From positions 45,616-109,615 of the forward strand of contig NZ_JAGGOK010000005.1 of assembly GCF_018614615.1 (NCBI RefSeq): DNA of 64,000 bases. The letters are read 5' to 3'. Within the stretch, counting starts at the first letter, position 1. Every line of letters begins with the position of its first letter. The DNA is from Streptomyces sp. ISL-100. Lineage in GTDB: Bacteria; Actinomycetota; Actinomycetes; Streptomycetales; Streptomycetaceae. The translations under genes and the position numbers were made by a program. Below the pieces are notes generated by a model, which worked only from the letters and a program-made list of their open reading frames with translations, was not told the DNA's origin and ran no database searches. Below, one piece after another: positions 43,984 to 52,142 of the stretch.

Positions 43984-45435
43984 ATGAACAAAACGATCAG
44001 GCGCGCTTCGGTCTTCTGCCTGCTGATGGTGCTCGCCCTGCTGGTGCGGGTCACCTGGGTGCAGGCGTACGAAGGCCAGGCCCTCGCGGACGACAAGCAC
44101 AACCGGCGGAACGTGATCGCGCAGTACGCGCAGCCGCTCGGGAACATCATCGTGGCCGGTTCGCCGGTCACCGGATCGAAGAGGACGGAGGGAGGCGATC
44201 TTGAGTACAAGCGGACGTACAAGGACGGCGAGCTCTACTCGGCTGTCACCGGTTACAGCTCGCAGGCGTACGGAGCCACCCAGCTCGAGGGCATCTACAG
44301 CGACGTCCTCGACGGGACCGACACCCGGCTGAAGAACCCGGCCGACATCATCATGGGCAAGCAGAGCGACCCCGGTGATGTCGTGACGACCATCGACCCG
44401 GGCGTACAGAAGGCGGCCTACGAGGCTCTGGGTGACAAGAAGGGCGCGGCCGTCGCGATCGACCCGAAGACCGGGCAGATCCTCGGCATGGTCTCCACAC
44501 CTTCGTACGATCCGTCGAAGATCAGCGGTACGACCGACGGCGACGCCTGGCAGTCGCTGACCCGCGACAAGGACAAGCCGATGGTCAACCGGGCGCTGCG
44601 GCAGCCGCTGCCGCCTGGCTCGACGTTCAAGCTGGTGGTCGCCGCGGCGGCGCTGGAGGACGGGCGCTACGGGTCGGTCGACGAGCCGACGGACAGCCCG
44701 AACCCGTACACGCTGCCCGGCACGCGGACGGTTCTTGAGAACGAGAACAAGTCCGCGCCCTGCGAGAACGCCACGCTGCGCACAGCGCTGAAGTACTCCT
44801 GCAACAACGTCTTCGCGAAACTGGCCGTCGACCTCGGCCAGGACAAGGTGAAGGCGATGGCCGAGAAGTTCGGCTTCAACACCGAGAAGCTCGATGTGCC
44901 GGTCCGGGCCTCGGAGAGTGTGTACCCGTCCGGCATGGACAAGGCGCAGACGGCGCTGACGGGCATCGGCCAGTTCGATGTGACGGCCACCCCGCTCCAG
45001 ATGGCCATGGTTTCGGCGGCCCTCGCCAACGGCGGTGAGCTCGCGTCGCCGCACATGGTCTCCAAGGTGACGGACGCGGACGGCGACACGCTGGAAGACC
45101 TCGGAAACGCGGGCAGTGAGCGGGTCGTCTCGTCGTCCACCGCCGAGCAGCTGCGGAGCGCGATGGTCACGGTCGTCGAGGACGGCACGGGGACGAACGC
45201 GCGGATCGGCGGCGCCGAGGTGGGCGGCAAGACGGGCACCGCACAGCACGGCGTCGACAACAGCAAGACGCCGTACGCCTGGTTCACGTCGTACGCGAAG
45301 GACAGGACCAGCGGCAAGGAGGTGGCAGTCGCGGTCGTCGTCGAGGACTCGGGCGCGGCGCGCTCTGAGGTCAGCGGCAACGGCCTGGCGGCCCCCATCG
45401 CCGAGAAGACGATGAGGGCGGCGCTCAGCCGGTAG
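43984..45435 (+). CDS. Penicillin-binding protein, class B-like transpeptidase (PbpA/FtsI type)
   Basis: The 483-residue protein has one N-terminal membrane anchor (ASVFCLLMVLALLVRVTWVQA), a dimerisation-like region, and a transpeptidase domain with the three active-site motifs: Ser213 in PPGSTFKLV, SCN at 272-274 in YSCNNVFAKL, and Lys416 in GGKTGTAQHG. It cross-links peptidoglycan and is a beta-lactam target. The protein resembles the PbpA subgroup found beside FtsW/RodA-like proteins, but here it stands alone. The kinase operon ends 85 bp upstream. Confidence 0.93.
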   Translation: MNKTIRRASVFCLLMVLALLVRVTWVQAYEGQALADDKHNRRNVIAQYAQPLGNIIVAGSPVTGSKRTEGGDLEYKRTYKDGELYSAVTGYSSQAYGATQLEGIYSDVLDGTDTRLKNPADIIMGKQSDPGDVVTTIDPGVQKAAYEALGDKKGAAVAIDPKTGQILGMVSTPSYDPSKISGTTDGDAWQSLTRDKDKPMVNRALRQPLPPGSTFKLVVAAAALEDGRYGSVDEPTDSPNPYTLPGTRTVLENENKSAPCENATLRTALKYSCNNVFAKLAVDLGQDKVKAMAEKFGFNTEKLDVPVRASESVYPSGMDKAQTALTGIGQFDVTATPLQMAMVSAALANGGELASPHMVSKVTDADGDTLEDLGNAGSERVVSSSTAEQLRSAMVTVVEDGTGTNARIGGAEVGGKTGTAQHGVDNSKTPYAWFTSYAKDRTSGKEVAVAVVVEDSGAARSEVSGNGLAAPIAEKTMRAALSR

Positions 45436-45453
45436 GGGTTACTGGCCTGAGGG

Positions 45454-46812
45454 TTACTGGCCGGCCCAGCGCTTGACCGTGGCCTCGGCCTGGGCCCGCT
45501 CGGTGGGTGTCAGCTTGGAGATGAGCGCGCCGTGGTTGGTGTTCGGTGCGACGTAGAGGTGCGAGTCGTGCTTGCTGGGCTTGAACTGCTCGGCGCTCCA
45601 CGGGTCGTTCTGCCCGTACACGAACATCATCTGCTCGCCCCGCGTGGCCACCCAGCGGTCGACGTCCTTGATGACGCGGCCGTCGTAGGACGTCCGCATG
45701 TCAGCGGGCAGCACCGAGTTGGGCTGGTAGATGTCCGGGTAGTTGCGGACGTCGCGCAGGTGCTTGAACTTCAGGTCCGCCCAGCCCAGCTGGGAGGCGG
45801 CCTGCCGGTAGTACGGGCCGCTGCCCTCGGCCCCGTTGCCCTGGTCCGAGTAGATGCTGAGGCCGTGGTCGAGCGACCACTTGTACAGCTCGTCGTCGGT
45901 CGCCCTGCTCGCGTCGGGGACCGCCGGGCAGTCGGTGTACGTGCCGCTCTGCCAGAAGTTCCACACCTGGTCGAGCACCGAGAACTCGAAGGCGCGGTCG
46001 GCCGAGCCGAGGTACTTGAAGGTGAGGCCCTGCTCCTTGGACGTGGCCTCGAAGCGCGGCAGCATGGCGCCCCGCCGTACGAGCATTTCGCGCTGTACGG
46101 CGTCCAGGGCGTTCCGGCATTCGGCCGTGCCGACCGTCTTGAAGAAGCTCTCGTAGACGCTGTCGTCACGGTTGCTCGCGTCGTTCGGGGCGACGTACGC
46201 GACGACCGCGTCCAGGTCCTGGGGGTAGAAGCGCTCGTGGTAGACCTGCGTCATTCCGCCCTTGCTGGCGCCGGTTCCGAGCCACTTCGCCTTGTAGATG
46301 CTCTTGAGCGCCTGGACGATCGCGTGCTCGTCGCTCGCCTGCTGCCAGACGTTCAGGTCGTCCCAGTCGACGTCGGCGGCCGCGGGGCGCGAGGTGTTGA
46401 AGTAGCGGTGCTCCACGCTGACCTGGTTGGCGCCGAGCAGCGTGGTGATCTCGCGGGTGCCCGAGGAGAGCCCGTATCCGCCGGTGTAGTGCACGACCGG
46501 CGCCGTCTCGGTCTTGTGCCAGAGCGTGAATCTCTGCTGGAAGGTGCCGCTGCCGGGGTCGCGGTGGTCGACGGGCTGGGCCAGCGTCAGGGTGAAGAAG
46601 GGGAATCCGCCCTTGTCGGACACCGAAACAACCGTCAGCCCTGGGATCCGCTCCAGCCTTTCGCGGATGTCGGCTGCCGCGGCCGCATCGACCGCGGCGT
46701 CGGAGGAGGCGCGGGCCGCCGGTTCGGCGGCGACGGCGGGCGAAGAGGCCAGCAGACCGGTTGCCGTTATGAGGCCGGCACAGAGCAGAGAAGGCAGGAC
46801 CTTGGTGCGCAC
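45454..46812 (-). CDS. Secreted S37-family peptidase (PS-10-like prolyl aminopeptidase)
   Basis: The 452-residue precursor has a clear signal peptide (LPSLLCAGLITATGLLASSPAVAAEP). The mature protein matches Streptomyces S37 tripeptidyl/tetrapeptidyl aminopeptidases: FTLWHKTETAPVVHYTGGYGLSSGTREITTLLGANQVSVEHRYF, nucleophile Ser183 in LGTGASKGGMTQVYHERFYP, and NTNHGALISKL near the end with a likely catalytic histidine. It should act outside on peptides from protein breakdown. Other S28-like peptidases share the GASKGG context, so S28 is the alternative. Confidence 0.88.
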   Translation of the reverse strand: MRTKVLPSLLCAGLITATGLLASSPAVAAEPAARASSDAAVDAAAAADIRERLERIPGLTVVSVSDKGGFPFFTLTLAQPVDHRDPGSGTFQQRFTLWHKTETAPVVHYTGGYGLSSGTREITTLLGANQVSVEHRYFNTSRPAAADVDWDDLNVWQQASDEHAIVQALKSIYKAKWLGTGASKGGMTQVYHERFYPQDLDAVVAYVAPNDASNRDDSVYESFFKTVGTAECRNALDAVQREMLVRRGAMLPRFEATSKEQGLTFKYLGSADRAFEFSVLDQVWNFWQSGTYTDCPAVPDASRATDDELYKWSLDHGLSIYSDQGNGAEGSGPYYRQAASQLGWADLKFKHLRDVRNYPDIYQPNSVLPADMRTSYDGRVIKDVDRWVATRGEQMMFVYGQNDPWSAEQFKPSKHDSHLYVAPNTNHGALISKLTPTERAQAEATVKRWAGQ

Positions 46813-46982
46813 GCTGAAGTCCCCTCGGTCGGAGGTGATGCTGCGATGGATACAACGCGCCGCATGGTATGCGCTTTCGTACTGTGACTGGCCTCACTCC
46901 GAAGCTTTGCGTTCCGTGTCAACCGGATGCGGGCTCCCGGGCGTATGCCTGGTGAGACCGAAGAGAGATCCAGGAGTGGTTG

Positions 46983-47480
46983 TTGACCGTCGAGGAGTTT
47001 GAAGAGTTCTACGCGCATACGGCGTCCCGCCTCATCGGGCAGCTGTATGTGATGCTCGGCGATCTGCACGAGGCCCAGGACGTCGTACAGGAGGCCTTCG
47101 TCCGGGGCTGGAGCCGGCGGCGTCAGCTTGACGGCGGCGGCGAACCCGAGGCGTGGATCCGCACGGTGGCCTGGCGTCTGGCGGTGAGCAGATGGCGGGT
47201 GCGCCGCCGCTCGGCGGACGCCTGGCAGCGGCGCGGCAGTCCGTCGGCCGACCCGGGGCCCGGCCCCGAGCAGGTCGCGCTGGTGTCGGCGCTGCGCGAG
47301 CTGCCGCCCAAGCAGCGGCGGACGGTGACCCTGCACTACCTCTGCGATCTGACGGTTGTCCAGATCGCCGCCGAGACCGGCCTGTCCACGGGCACGGTCA
47401 AGACGCACCTGGCGCGGGGCCGGGCCGCGCTCTCCCATCTTCTGCAGGATCCGCGTGCTGAGGAGGCCTCCGGTGCCTGA
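46983..47480 (+). CDS. ECF RNA polymerase sigma factor, SigE-like actinobacterial group
   Basis: The 165-residue protein has region 2 (EEFYAHTASRLIGQLYVMLGDLHEAQDVVQEAFVRGWSRR) and region 4 (ALRELPPKQRRTVTLHYLCDLTVVQIAAETGLSTGTVKTHLARGRAAL). It corresponds to the Streptomyces SigE-like/SACE_1649-type ECF proteins. The start is TTG, with AGGAG six bases before 46983; a second TTG at 46980 is possible. Its 3' end overlaps a short membrane-protein gene that may be its anti-sigma factor. Confidence 0.9.
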   Translation: MTVEEFEEFYAHTASRLIGQLYVMLGDLHEAQDVVQEAFVRGWSRRRQLDGGGEPEAWIRTVAWRLAVSRWRVRRRSADAWQRRGSPSADPGPGPEQVALVSALRELPPKQRRTVTLHYLCDLTVVQIAAETGLSTGTVKTHLARGRAALSHLLQDPRAEEASGA

Positions 47481-47886
47481 GCCCCATGACCCTTTGAGGA
47501 ACGCGTTCAAGAAAGCCGCGGCTGCCGGGCAGGCCCACGCGCGGCCGGTGCCCGCCTCGGTGATCGCCGGGCGCGGCGAGCGACGCCAACGGCGGCGGCT
47601 GGCCCTGGTGGCCGCCACCGCGTGCCTTGCCTTCGCCGGTACGGGCGCCGCGGCGGTGACGGCATTGCTGCCGGGCGGCAGTACGGGCACCACCGTCCCC
47701 GCTTCCACTCCGTCCGGCCTCCCTTCGTCCTCGCCCTCCCCCTCCTCTTCGTCGTCCTCGTCGCTTACGCGCACCACTCCCCCGGTGTCCTCGCCGCCAC
47801 CCGGGACACCGACCGGAACACCATCGGGGACACCGTCGAGTACGGCGCCGGAGCAGCCACCGAGCACGTCACTGCCTCCGGGCTGA
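47473..47886 (+). CDS. Candidate anti-sigma or membrane-anchored partner of the ECF sigma factor
   Basis: The 137-residue protein has a cytoplasmic N-terminus of about 38 residues (DPLRNAFKKAAAAGQAHARPVPASVIAGRGERRQRRR), a single transmembrane helix (LALVAATACLAFAGTGAAAVTALL), and a Ser/Thr/Pro-rich extracytoplasmic tail that could span or be glycosylated in the wall. No zinc-binding ASD motif is seen. The overlap with the sigma gene and the GGAGG at its start support a coupled pair; the role is inferred. Confidence 0.65.
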   Translation: MPEPHDPLRNAFKKAAAAGQAHARPVPASVIAGRGERRQRRRLALVAATACLAFAGTGAAAVTALLPGGSTGTTVPASTPSGLPSSSPSPSSSSSSSLTRTTPPVSSPPPGTPTGTPSGTPSSTAPEQPPSTSLPPG

Positions 47887-47994
47887 CCCGCACCAGGCTC
47901 CGCTAACCGCCCCCCCTGCCCGCCGCATCGCCGAATCGCCGAATCGCCGCAGGGCGATCCCGCATGCCCCGATGCCCGCACCAGGAGTACGACC

Positions 47995-49245
47995 ATGGCC
48001 ACCTCGACCCCTCTGCGGCCCCCCGCACAGCCCGCCCGTACTCCCGCGTGGGAAAGAGCGACTGCCACCGGCCCCCGGCCCGGGCCCCACCGACGGCTCG
48101 GGCTCAGGCTCGGGTTTGGGCTCGACGACCGGAACGTCCTGCTGCTGTACGTGCTCACCCGGGTCGGCATCTGGACCACCGCGTACTGCGCGCGGTGGCT
48201 GTTCGCCGAGGACCGCAAGGCCCGCGACGTAGAGCCCGCGCTGTCGTCGTGGGACCAGTGGGACTGGTGGCACTACCTGCACATAGCCCAGGACGGTTAC
48301 TTCCCGGGCGGGGCCGGGCCGTGGACGGACGACTGGGACAACAGGGAGGCATTCTTCCCCGGCTTCCCTCTCGTCCTGCGCGCCGTGCACGTAGCGATCC
48401 CGGACTGGACCGTCGCGGGCCTGCTGATCTCCTTCGTCTCGGGGGCAGTCGCCGTCCTGGCCCTCGCCCGTACAGCCCGCCTCCACCTGCCAACCACCAA
48501 CGGCGCCCCGGGGCAGCGCACCGTGCTCTTCTTCCTGCTCTCTCCGTGCGCGGTGTTCCTGGCCGCCGGCTACACCGAGTCGCTCTTCCTCGCCCTCGCC
48601 CTGCCCGCCTGGCTCGCCGCCCGACGCCGCAACTGGCCGCTCGCGGGCATACTGGCCTGCCTGGCCACCGGCGTCCGGGTCAGCGGACTGTTCCTCGCGG
48701 CGGCGATCGCGGTCCACTTCATCGCCACCACAGACCTCCGCAAGCAGTGGCGTTCGCTTCCGTGGATCGCTCTGCCCGCTCTGCCCGCCGCCCTGTACGC
48801 ATGGTTCCTGCACGCGCACACCGGCGACTGGATGGCATGGAACCACGCCCAGGAGCGCGGCTGGTACCGGAACTTCCACGCCCCCTGGGAGACGTGGCAG
48901 AACACCTGGAATGCCGCCTTCGCGCACACCCACTCCACCGGTTACGCCATCATGTTCCAGGCCGAGCTCGTCACCATGGTCGTCGGACTGCTCCTGTTTG
49001 CGGTGCTGCTGAGACGGCGGCGGTGGCCCGAAGCGGTCTACGTCGGGCTCAGCCTGTGGGCGCTGGGCACCTCGTACTGGTACACGTCCATCCCGCGCGC
49101 CACGCTCCTGTGGTGGCCGATGTGGATACTGCTCGCCACGTGGAGCCTGCGCCGCCCCTGGGTGAAGAGCGCCTACCTGTGCGTCGTCGCGCCCCTCTCG
49201 ACGATCCTCACCATCACTTTCCTGACGGGACGCTGGGCGGGCTGA
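47995..49245 (+). CDS. Integral membrane glycosyltransferase, PIG-V mannosyltransferase-like
   Basis: The 416-residue polytopic protein has a PIG-V-like arrangement: WDQWDWWHYLHIAQDGYF, REAFFPGFPLVLRA, LLSPCAVFLAAGYTESLFLALALPAWLAARRR, RVSGLFLAAAI, and HTGDWMAWNHAQERGWYRNF. PIG-V and its bacterial relatives transfer mannose from polyprenol-phosphate mannose to lipid or protein acceptors at the membrane. The proline-rich, tail-threonine region of the adjacent anti-sigma candidate is a conceivable acceptor, but this is speculation. Its last 32 bases overlap the 3' end of the MFS gene on the other strand. Confidence 0.82.
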   Translation: MATSTPLRPPAQPARTPAWERATATGPRPGPHRRLGLRLGFGLDDRNVLLLYVLTRVGIWTTAYCARWLFAEDRKARDVEPALSSWDQWDWWHYLHIAQDGYFPGGAGPWTDDWDNREAFFPGFPLVLRAVHVAIPDWTVAGLLISFVSGAVAVLALARTARLHLPTTNGAPGQRTVLFFLLSPCAVFLAAGYTESLFLALALPAWLAARRRNWPLAGILACLATGVRVSGLFLAAAIAVHFIATTDLRKQWRSLPWIALPALPAALYAWFLHAHTGDWMAWNHAQERGWYRNFHAPWETWQNTWNAAFAHTHSTGYAIMFQAELVTMVVGLLLFAVLLRRRRWPEAVYVGLSLWALGTSYWYTSIPRATLLWWPMWILLATWSLRRPWVKSAYLCVVAPLSTILTITFLTGRWAG

Positions 49246-50431
49246 CAGCCAACAGAGCGACATCTGCGGGCACTTGGGCCGCCACGCGCCGCGCGAGCGA
49301 AGCCGCCCAGGCCGTCGCCGCGACGGCCAGCGCGCCGACACCGGCGCCGACCCAGGCGACCGAGGCGTAGCCGAAGCCCGCGTCGATGGCCATGCCGCCC
49401 AGCATGGGCGTGAGCGTGATGCCGACGTTGAAGGCGGAGGTGCTGACGGCGGGTACAAGAGTCGGTGCGTCGGGCGCGATGGTGAACACCCGTGACTGGA
49501 GTACGGGGTTGGTGACGTAACCGGCCACGCCCAGGACGAGGACCAGCACGACGGTCAGGGTCAGGTTCGGCGCGGCGAGCGCCACCGCCGCCGAGGCGAG
49601 GGTGAGGGCTCCGATGCCGAGGTAGAGGGTGCGGATGGGGGCGCGGTCGGCGACGCGCCCGCCGATCGTCATGCCGATGAGCCCGCCGACTCCGTACAGC
49701 GACAGAACGGCCGGCACCCAGCTCTCCGGCACGCCGCTCACGTCGGTCAGCAGCGGCGCCAGGTAGCTGAAGGTGACGATGGCGGCGCCGAAGGCCAGTA
49801 CGGTCACGGCGAAGGAGACCCACAGCTCGGGCCGCGCCAGCCCCTTCAACTCGCGTCGTACGGAAGGAACTTCTCGCCCGGCGGGATGACCGCCCGGCAG
49901 CACGGCCACGATCGCGACCAGACTCACGGCGGTGAGGGCCGCCACTCCCCAGAACGCCGCGCGCCAGCCCACATGCTGGCTCATCAGTGTCCCGGCGGGT
50001 ACGCCGACGATGGTGGCCAGGGTCAGACCAGTGGCAACGACGGAGAGCGCCCTGCCCTTGGCCGTAGCCGGCACCAGACTCACGGCGGCCGCGGCGGCCA
50101 CGCTCCAGAACCCGGCGTATGCGACCGCCGTCACGATGCGGCTCGCGAACACTACGGCGTACTCCGGGACAAGGGCCGCGACCACATGCCCGGCGATGAA
50201 CACGGCCTGGAACGCGACGAGCGCGCTGCGGCGCGGGACGCGCAGGGTGAGCACGCTCATCAGCGGCGCGCCGACGACCATGCCGATGGCGAAGGCGGAG
50301 ATGAGCAGCCCGGCGTCGGGGATGGAGACGCCGAGGTCGTCGGCCATGGTGGGCAGCAGACCGGAGAGCATGAACTCCGAGGTTCCCTGGGCGAAAATGC
50401 CCAGGCCGAGTATGTAAACGGCGATTGGCAT
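49214..50431 (-). CDS. MFS exporter, Cmx/CmrA (chloramphenicol-exporter-like) family
   Basis: The 405-residue protein has twelve hydrophobic segments and begins MPIAVYILGLGIFAQGTSEFMLSGLLPTMADDLGVSIPDAGLLISAFAIGMVVGAPLMSVLTLRVPRR, the hallmark of Cmx/CmrA and related DHA1 drug exporters. Substrates in this group include chloramphenicol but are often unknown. An operator-like palindrome just upstream matches one before the adjacent tetR gene, so induction through the TetR protein is likely. The start is supported by the conserved N-terminus. Confidence 0.9.
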   Translation of the reverse strand: MPIAVYILGLGIFAQGTSEFMLSGLLPTMADDLGVSIPDAGLLISAFAIGMVVGAPLMSVLTLRVPRRSALVAFQAVFIAGHVVAALVPEYAVVFASRIVTAVAYAGFWSVAAAAAVSLVPATAKGRALSVVATGLTLATIVGVPAGTLMSQHVGWRAAFWGVAALTAVSLVAIVAVLPGGHPAGREVPSVRRELKGLARPELWVSFAVTVLAFGAAIVTFSYLAPLLTDVSGVPESWVPAVLSLYGVGGLIGMTIGGRVADRAPIRTLYLGIGALTLASAAVALAAPNLTLTVVLVLVLGVAGYVTNPVLQSRVFTIAPDAPTLVPAVSTSAFNVGITLTPMLGGMAIDAGFGYASVAWVGAGVGALAVAATAWAASLARRVAAQVPADVALLAVSPPSVPSGK

Positions 50432-50448
50432 GAGTCGATGCTCCGTTG

Positions 50449-50470
50449 TTTTGGACTGTACGTTTCAAAA
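50449..50470. promoter_or_regulatory. TetR operator upstream of the MFS exporter
   Basis: The 22-base site has the form TTTTGGA-CTGTACG-TTTCAAAA, an imperfect palindrome with half-sites TTTTG and CAAAA centred on GTAC. A closely related site lies at 51113-51134 upstream of the tetR gene. Confidence 0.65.
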
Positions 50471-50512
50471 TAAGCCCATGGAAAGGCCCGCAGTGGCTGC
50501 CTGTCATTGACC

Positions 50513-51094
50513 TCAGAGGGCCGCGAGGGCGGCGTCCGCGACGCTTTCCAGCACGGACCGCTGCGGGGTGACGCGCGCCGAGACCTTCAGGCCGGCGATG
50601 GTCGCGATGACGAAGTGCGCGAGCGCGGCGGGGTCCTTGTCGCGGGCGATGTCGCCGTCCCGCTGCCCCGACTCGATCGCGGCACGGATCAGCGCGAGGC
50701 GCAGCCGGTAGTCGCGGGCCAGGTCGTCCGCGACCTCCCGGTCACGGGCGGCCACCTCGACGGCCGTATTGACGACCAGACAGCCTCGGCCTTCCGGACC
50801 ACGCTCGAACTCCTCGTCGATCACCCGCTGAAACTGCGTACGGATCTTCTGCCGGACCGGGAGATCGATCTCCATCAGGGCGGCCAGCTCGGCGTTCTTG
50901 TACTCCATGTAGCGGGCGAGGGCGCGGTCGAAGAGGTCGCGCTTGCTCTTGAAGGTGTTGTAAATGCTGCTGCGCCCCAGGCCGGTGGCGTCGCACAGGT
51001 CCTGGGTGGACGTCGCTTCGTAGCCGGCGGTCCAGAACGCCTCCATCGCGGCGTCGACCGCCCGCTCCTCGTCGAACTTCCTCGGCCGGGCCAT
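50513..51094 (-). CDS. TetR family transcriptional repressor
   Basis: The 193-residue protein has the TetR DNA-binding domain ARPRKFDEERAVDAAMEAFWTAGYEATSTQDLCDATGLGRSSIYNTFKSKRDLF and a helical ligand domain with the TetR_C-type GCLVVNTAVEVA segment. It lies 81 bp upstream of the exporter on the same strand. The same palindrome precedes both genes, so it probably represses itself and the exporter until bound by the drug or metabolite. Confidence 0.92.
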   Translation of the reverse strand: MARPRKFDEERAVDAAMEAFWTAGYEATSTQDLCDATGLGRSSIYNTFKSKRDLFDRALARYMEYKNAELAALMEIDLPVRQKIRTQFQRVIDEEFERGPEGRGCLVVNTAVEVAARDREVADDLARDYRLRLALIRAAIESGQRDGDIARDKDPAALAHFVIATIAGLKVSARVTPQRSVLESVADAALAAL

Positions 51095-51112
51095 GCCCTG
51101 GACGCTAACACG

Positions 51113-51134
51113 TTTTGGAACGTACGGTCTATTA
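51113..51134. promoter_or_regulatory. TetR operator upstream of tetR
   Basis: TTTTGGAACGTACGGTCT followed by ATTA shares the TTTTGGA and GTAC core with the site before the exporter. It lies 19 bases upstream of the tetR start and would overlap its promoter. Confidence 0.6.
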
Positions 51135-51749
51135 CTTGTTCGCCGGCGTCCAGGACGGGCTGCGGCCCGCGCGCCCGACGACCCGGTCGAGGAGCGGTGC
51201 GTCCTCCGGTGCGTCGACGGGGGTTCCGAAGATCCCGTCATCGCCCGGGCTGTCGTCCGTCGGCTCCAGCAGCTCGTACGACGACCGAAGGCTCGCGGCG
51301 TCGGGCGCGTACGGCTGGCCGGTGGCACGGGCCAGGTCCCAGCCGTGCACCACGATCTCGTTGAGGGCGACCTGCCCGGCGACCGCACCAGGCAGCGTGA
51401 CGCCGCCCGCGCGGGTCATGCCCTGCCAGGCGTCCGGGCTTCGCCAGGCGACGATGAGCTCGTCGAGCTGCTTCGGGAGGCGGGTGCGCCAGTCGTCTTC
51501 GAGTACGGGCAGGGCGGAGCCGGGGTCGGTGTCGGTCGTCGGGCCCAGCTCCTTCTTCGCTGCGTCGCGGAAGGCGGCGGTGAGGCCGACCAGGTGGGCC
51601 GGGAGGTGGTGTACCGCGTACTTCTCGCAGGGGGTGGGCGCGGCGAGCTGGTCGTCCGTGACCCCGTCGAGCAGTCGGGCGAGCTGCCGGGCGGCCGGTT
51701 CGAAGTCGAGGGTGCCGGGCGTGTCGAGCTTGGGGTCATTGAGTGTCAT
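51132..51749 (-). CDS. DinB/maleylpyruvate isomerase-fold protein, TIGR03086-like
   Basis: The 205-residue protein is a four-helix metal-binding protein: FEPAARQLARLLDGVTDDQLAAPTPCEKYAVHHLPAHLVGLTAAF with the first histidine(s), and ALNEIVVHGWDLARATGQPYAPD with the HGWDLA motif. Relatives include mycothiol-dependent maleylpyruvate isomerase and mycothiol S-transferases, so a mycothiol-linked detoxification role is possible. The ATG at 51749 is preceded by GGAGGCAGCG. Its 3' end is close to the tetR operator. Confidence 0.85.
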   Translation of the reverse strand: MTLNDPKLDTPGTLDFEPAARQLARLLDGVTDDQLAAPTPCEKYAVHHLPAHLVGLTAAFRDAAKKELGPTTDTDPGSALPVLEDDWRTRLPKQLDELIVAWRSPDAWQGMTRAGGVTLPGAVAGQVALNEIVVHGWDLARATGQPYAPDAASLRSSYELLEPTDDSPGDDGIFGTPVDAPEDAPLLDRVVGRAGRSPSWTPANK

Positions 51750-51819
51750 GACGCTGCCTCCGATGAGCGGACGATGCCTGCGCAGTAGTGACCGCCGCCC
51801 CCGCCGAAACTCATCGGCG

Positions 51820-52035
51820 CGTCCCAGCCCCGGACGCCCTACTGGCGTGTCCTCAAACGCCGGACGGGCTGGATCTTGCGGTACCGGCGGCACATTCCCA
51901 CTCAACACCGGTCCGGGGCGAAGCCCCAGCGCCCACCCCGGCGACCTCCAGCCCGTCCGACGTTTGAGGACCGGGGCCTGGGGCGGAGCCCCAGTTGCGG
52001 GAAGGGGCGGGTGGGGGAAACAAGCCCCGCAGGGC
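51820..52035. repeat. REP-like repeat, copy F, two opposed cores
   Basis: The gap of about 390 bases between the DinB-like gene and the MFS gene is largely repeat. A forward core, TCCTCAAACGCCGGACGG, lies at 51850-51872 and a reverse core, CCGTCCGACGTTTGAGGA, at 51953-51970, each with hairpins of the GGGGCGGAGCCCC type. GGGAAGGGGCGGG follows at about 52000. No gene is seen in the gap. Confidence 0.8.
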
Positions 52036-52142
52036 TCCGGGTAAGGCAACTGCCCGATCCGCCGCCCCCTCCTCAGATGCCACGCTGGCCGCCCACCAGC
52101 CCACCCGGCAAGACAAGAACCGCATGCGAGGCAGACACACCA

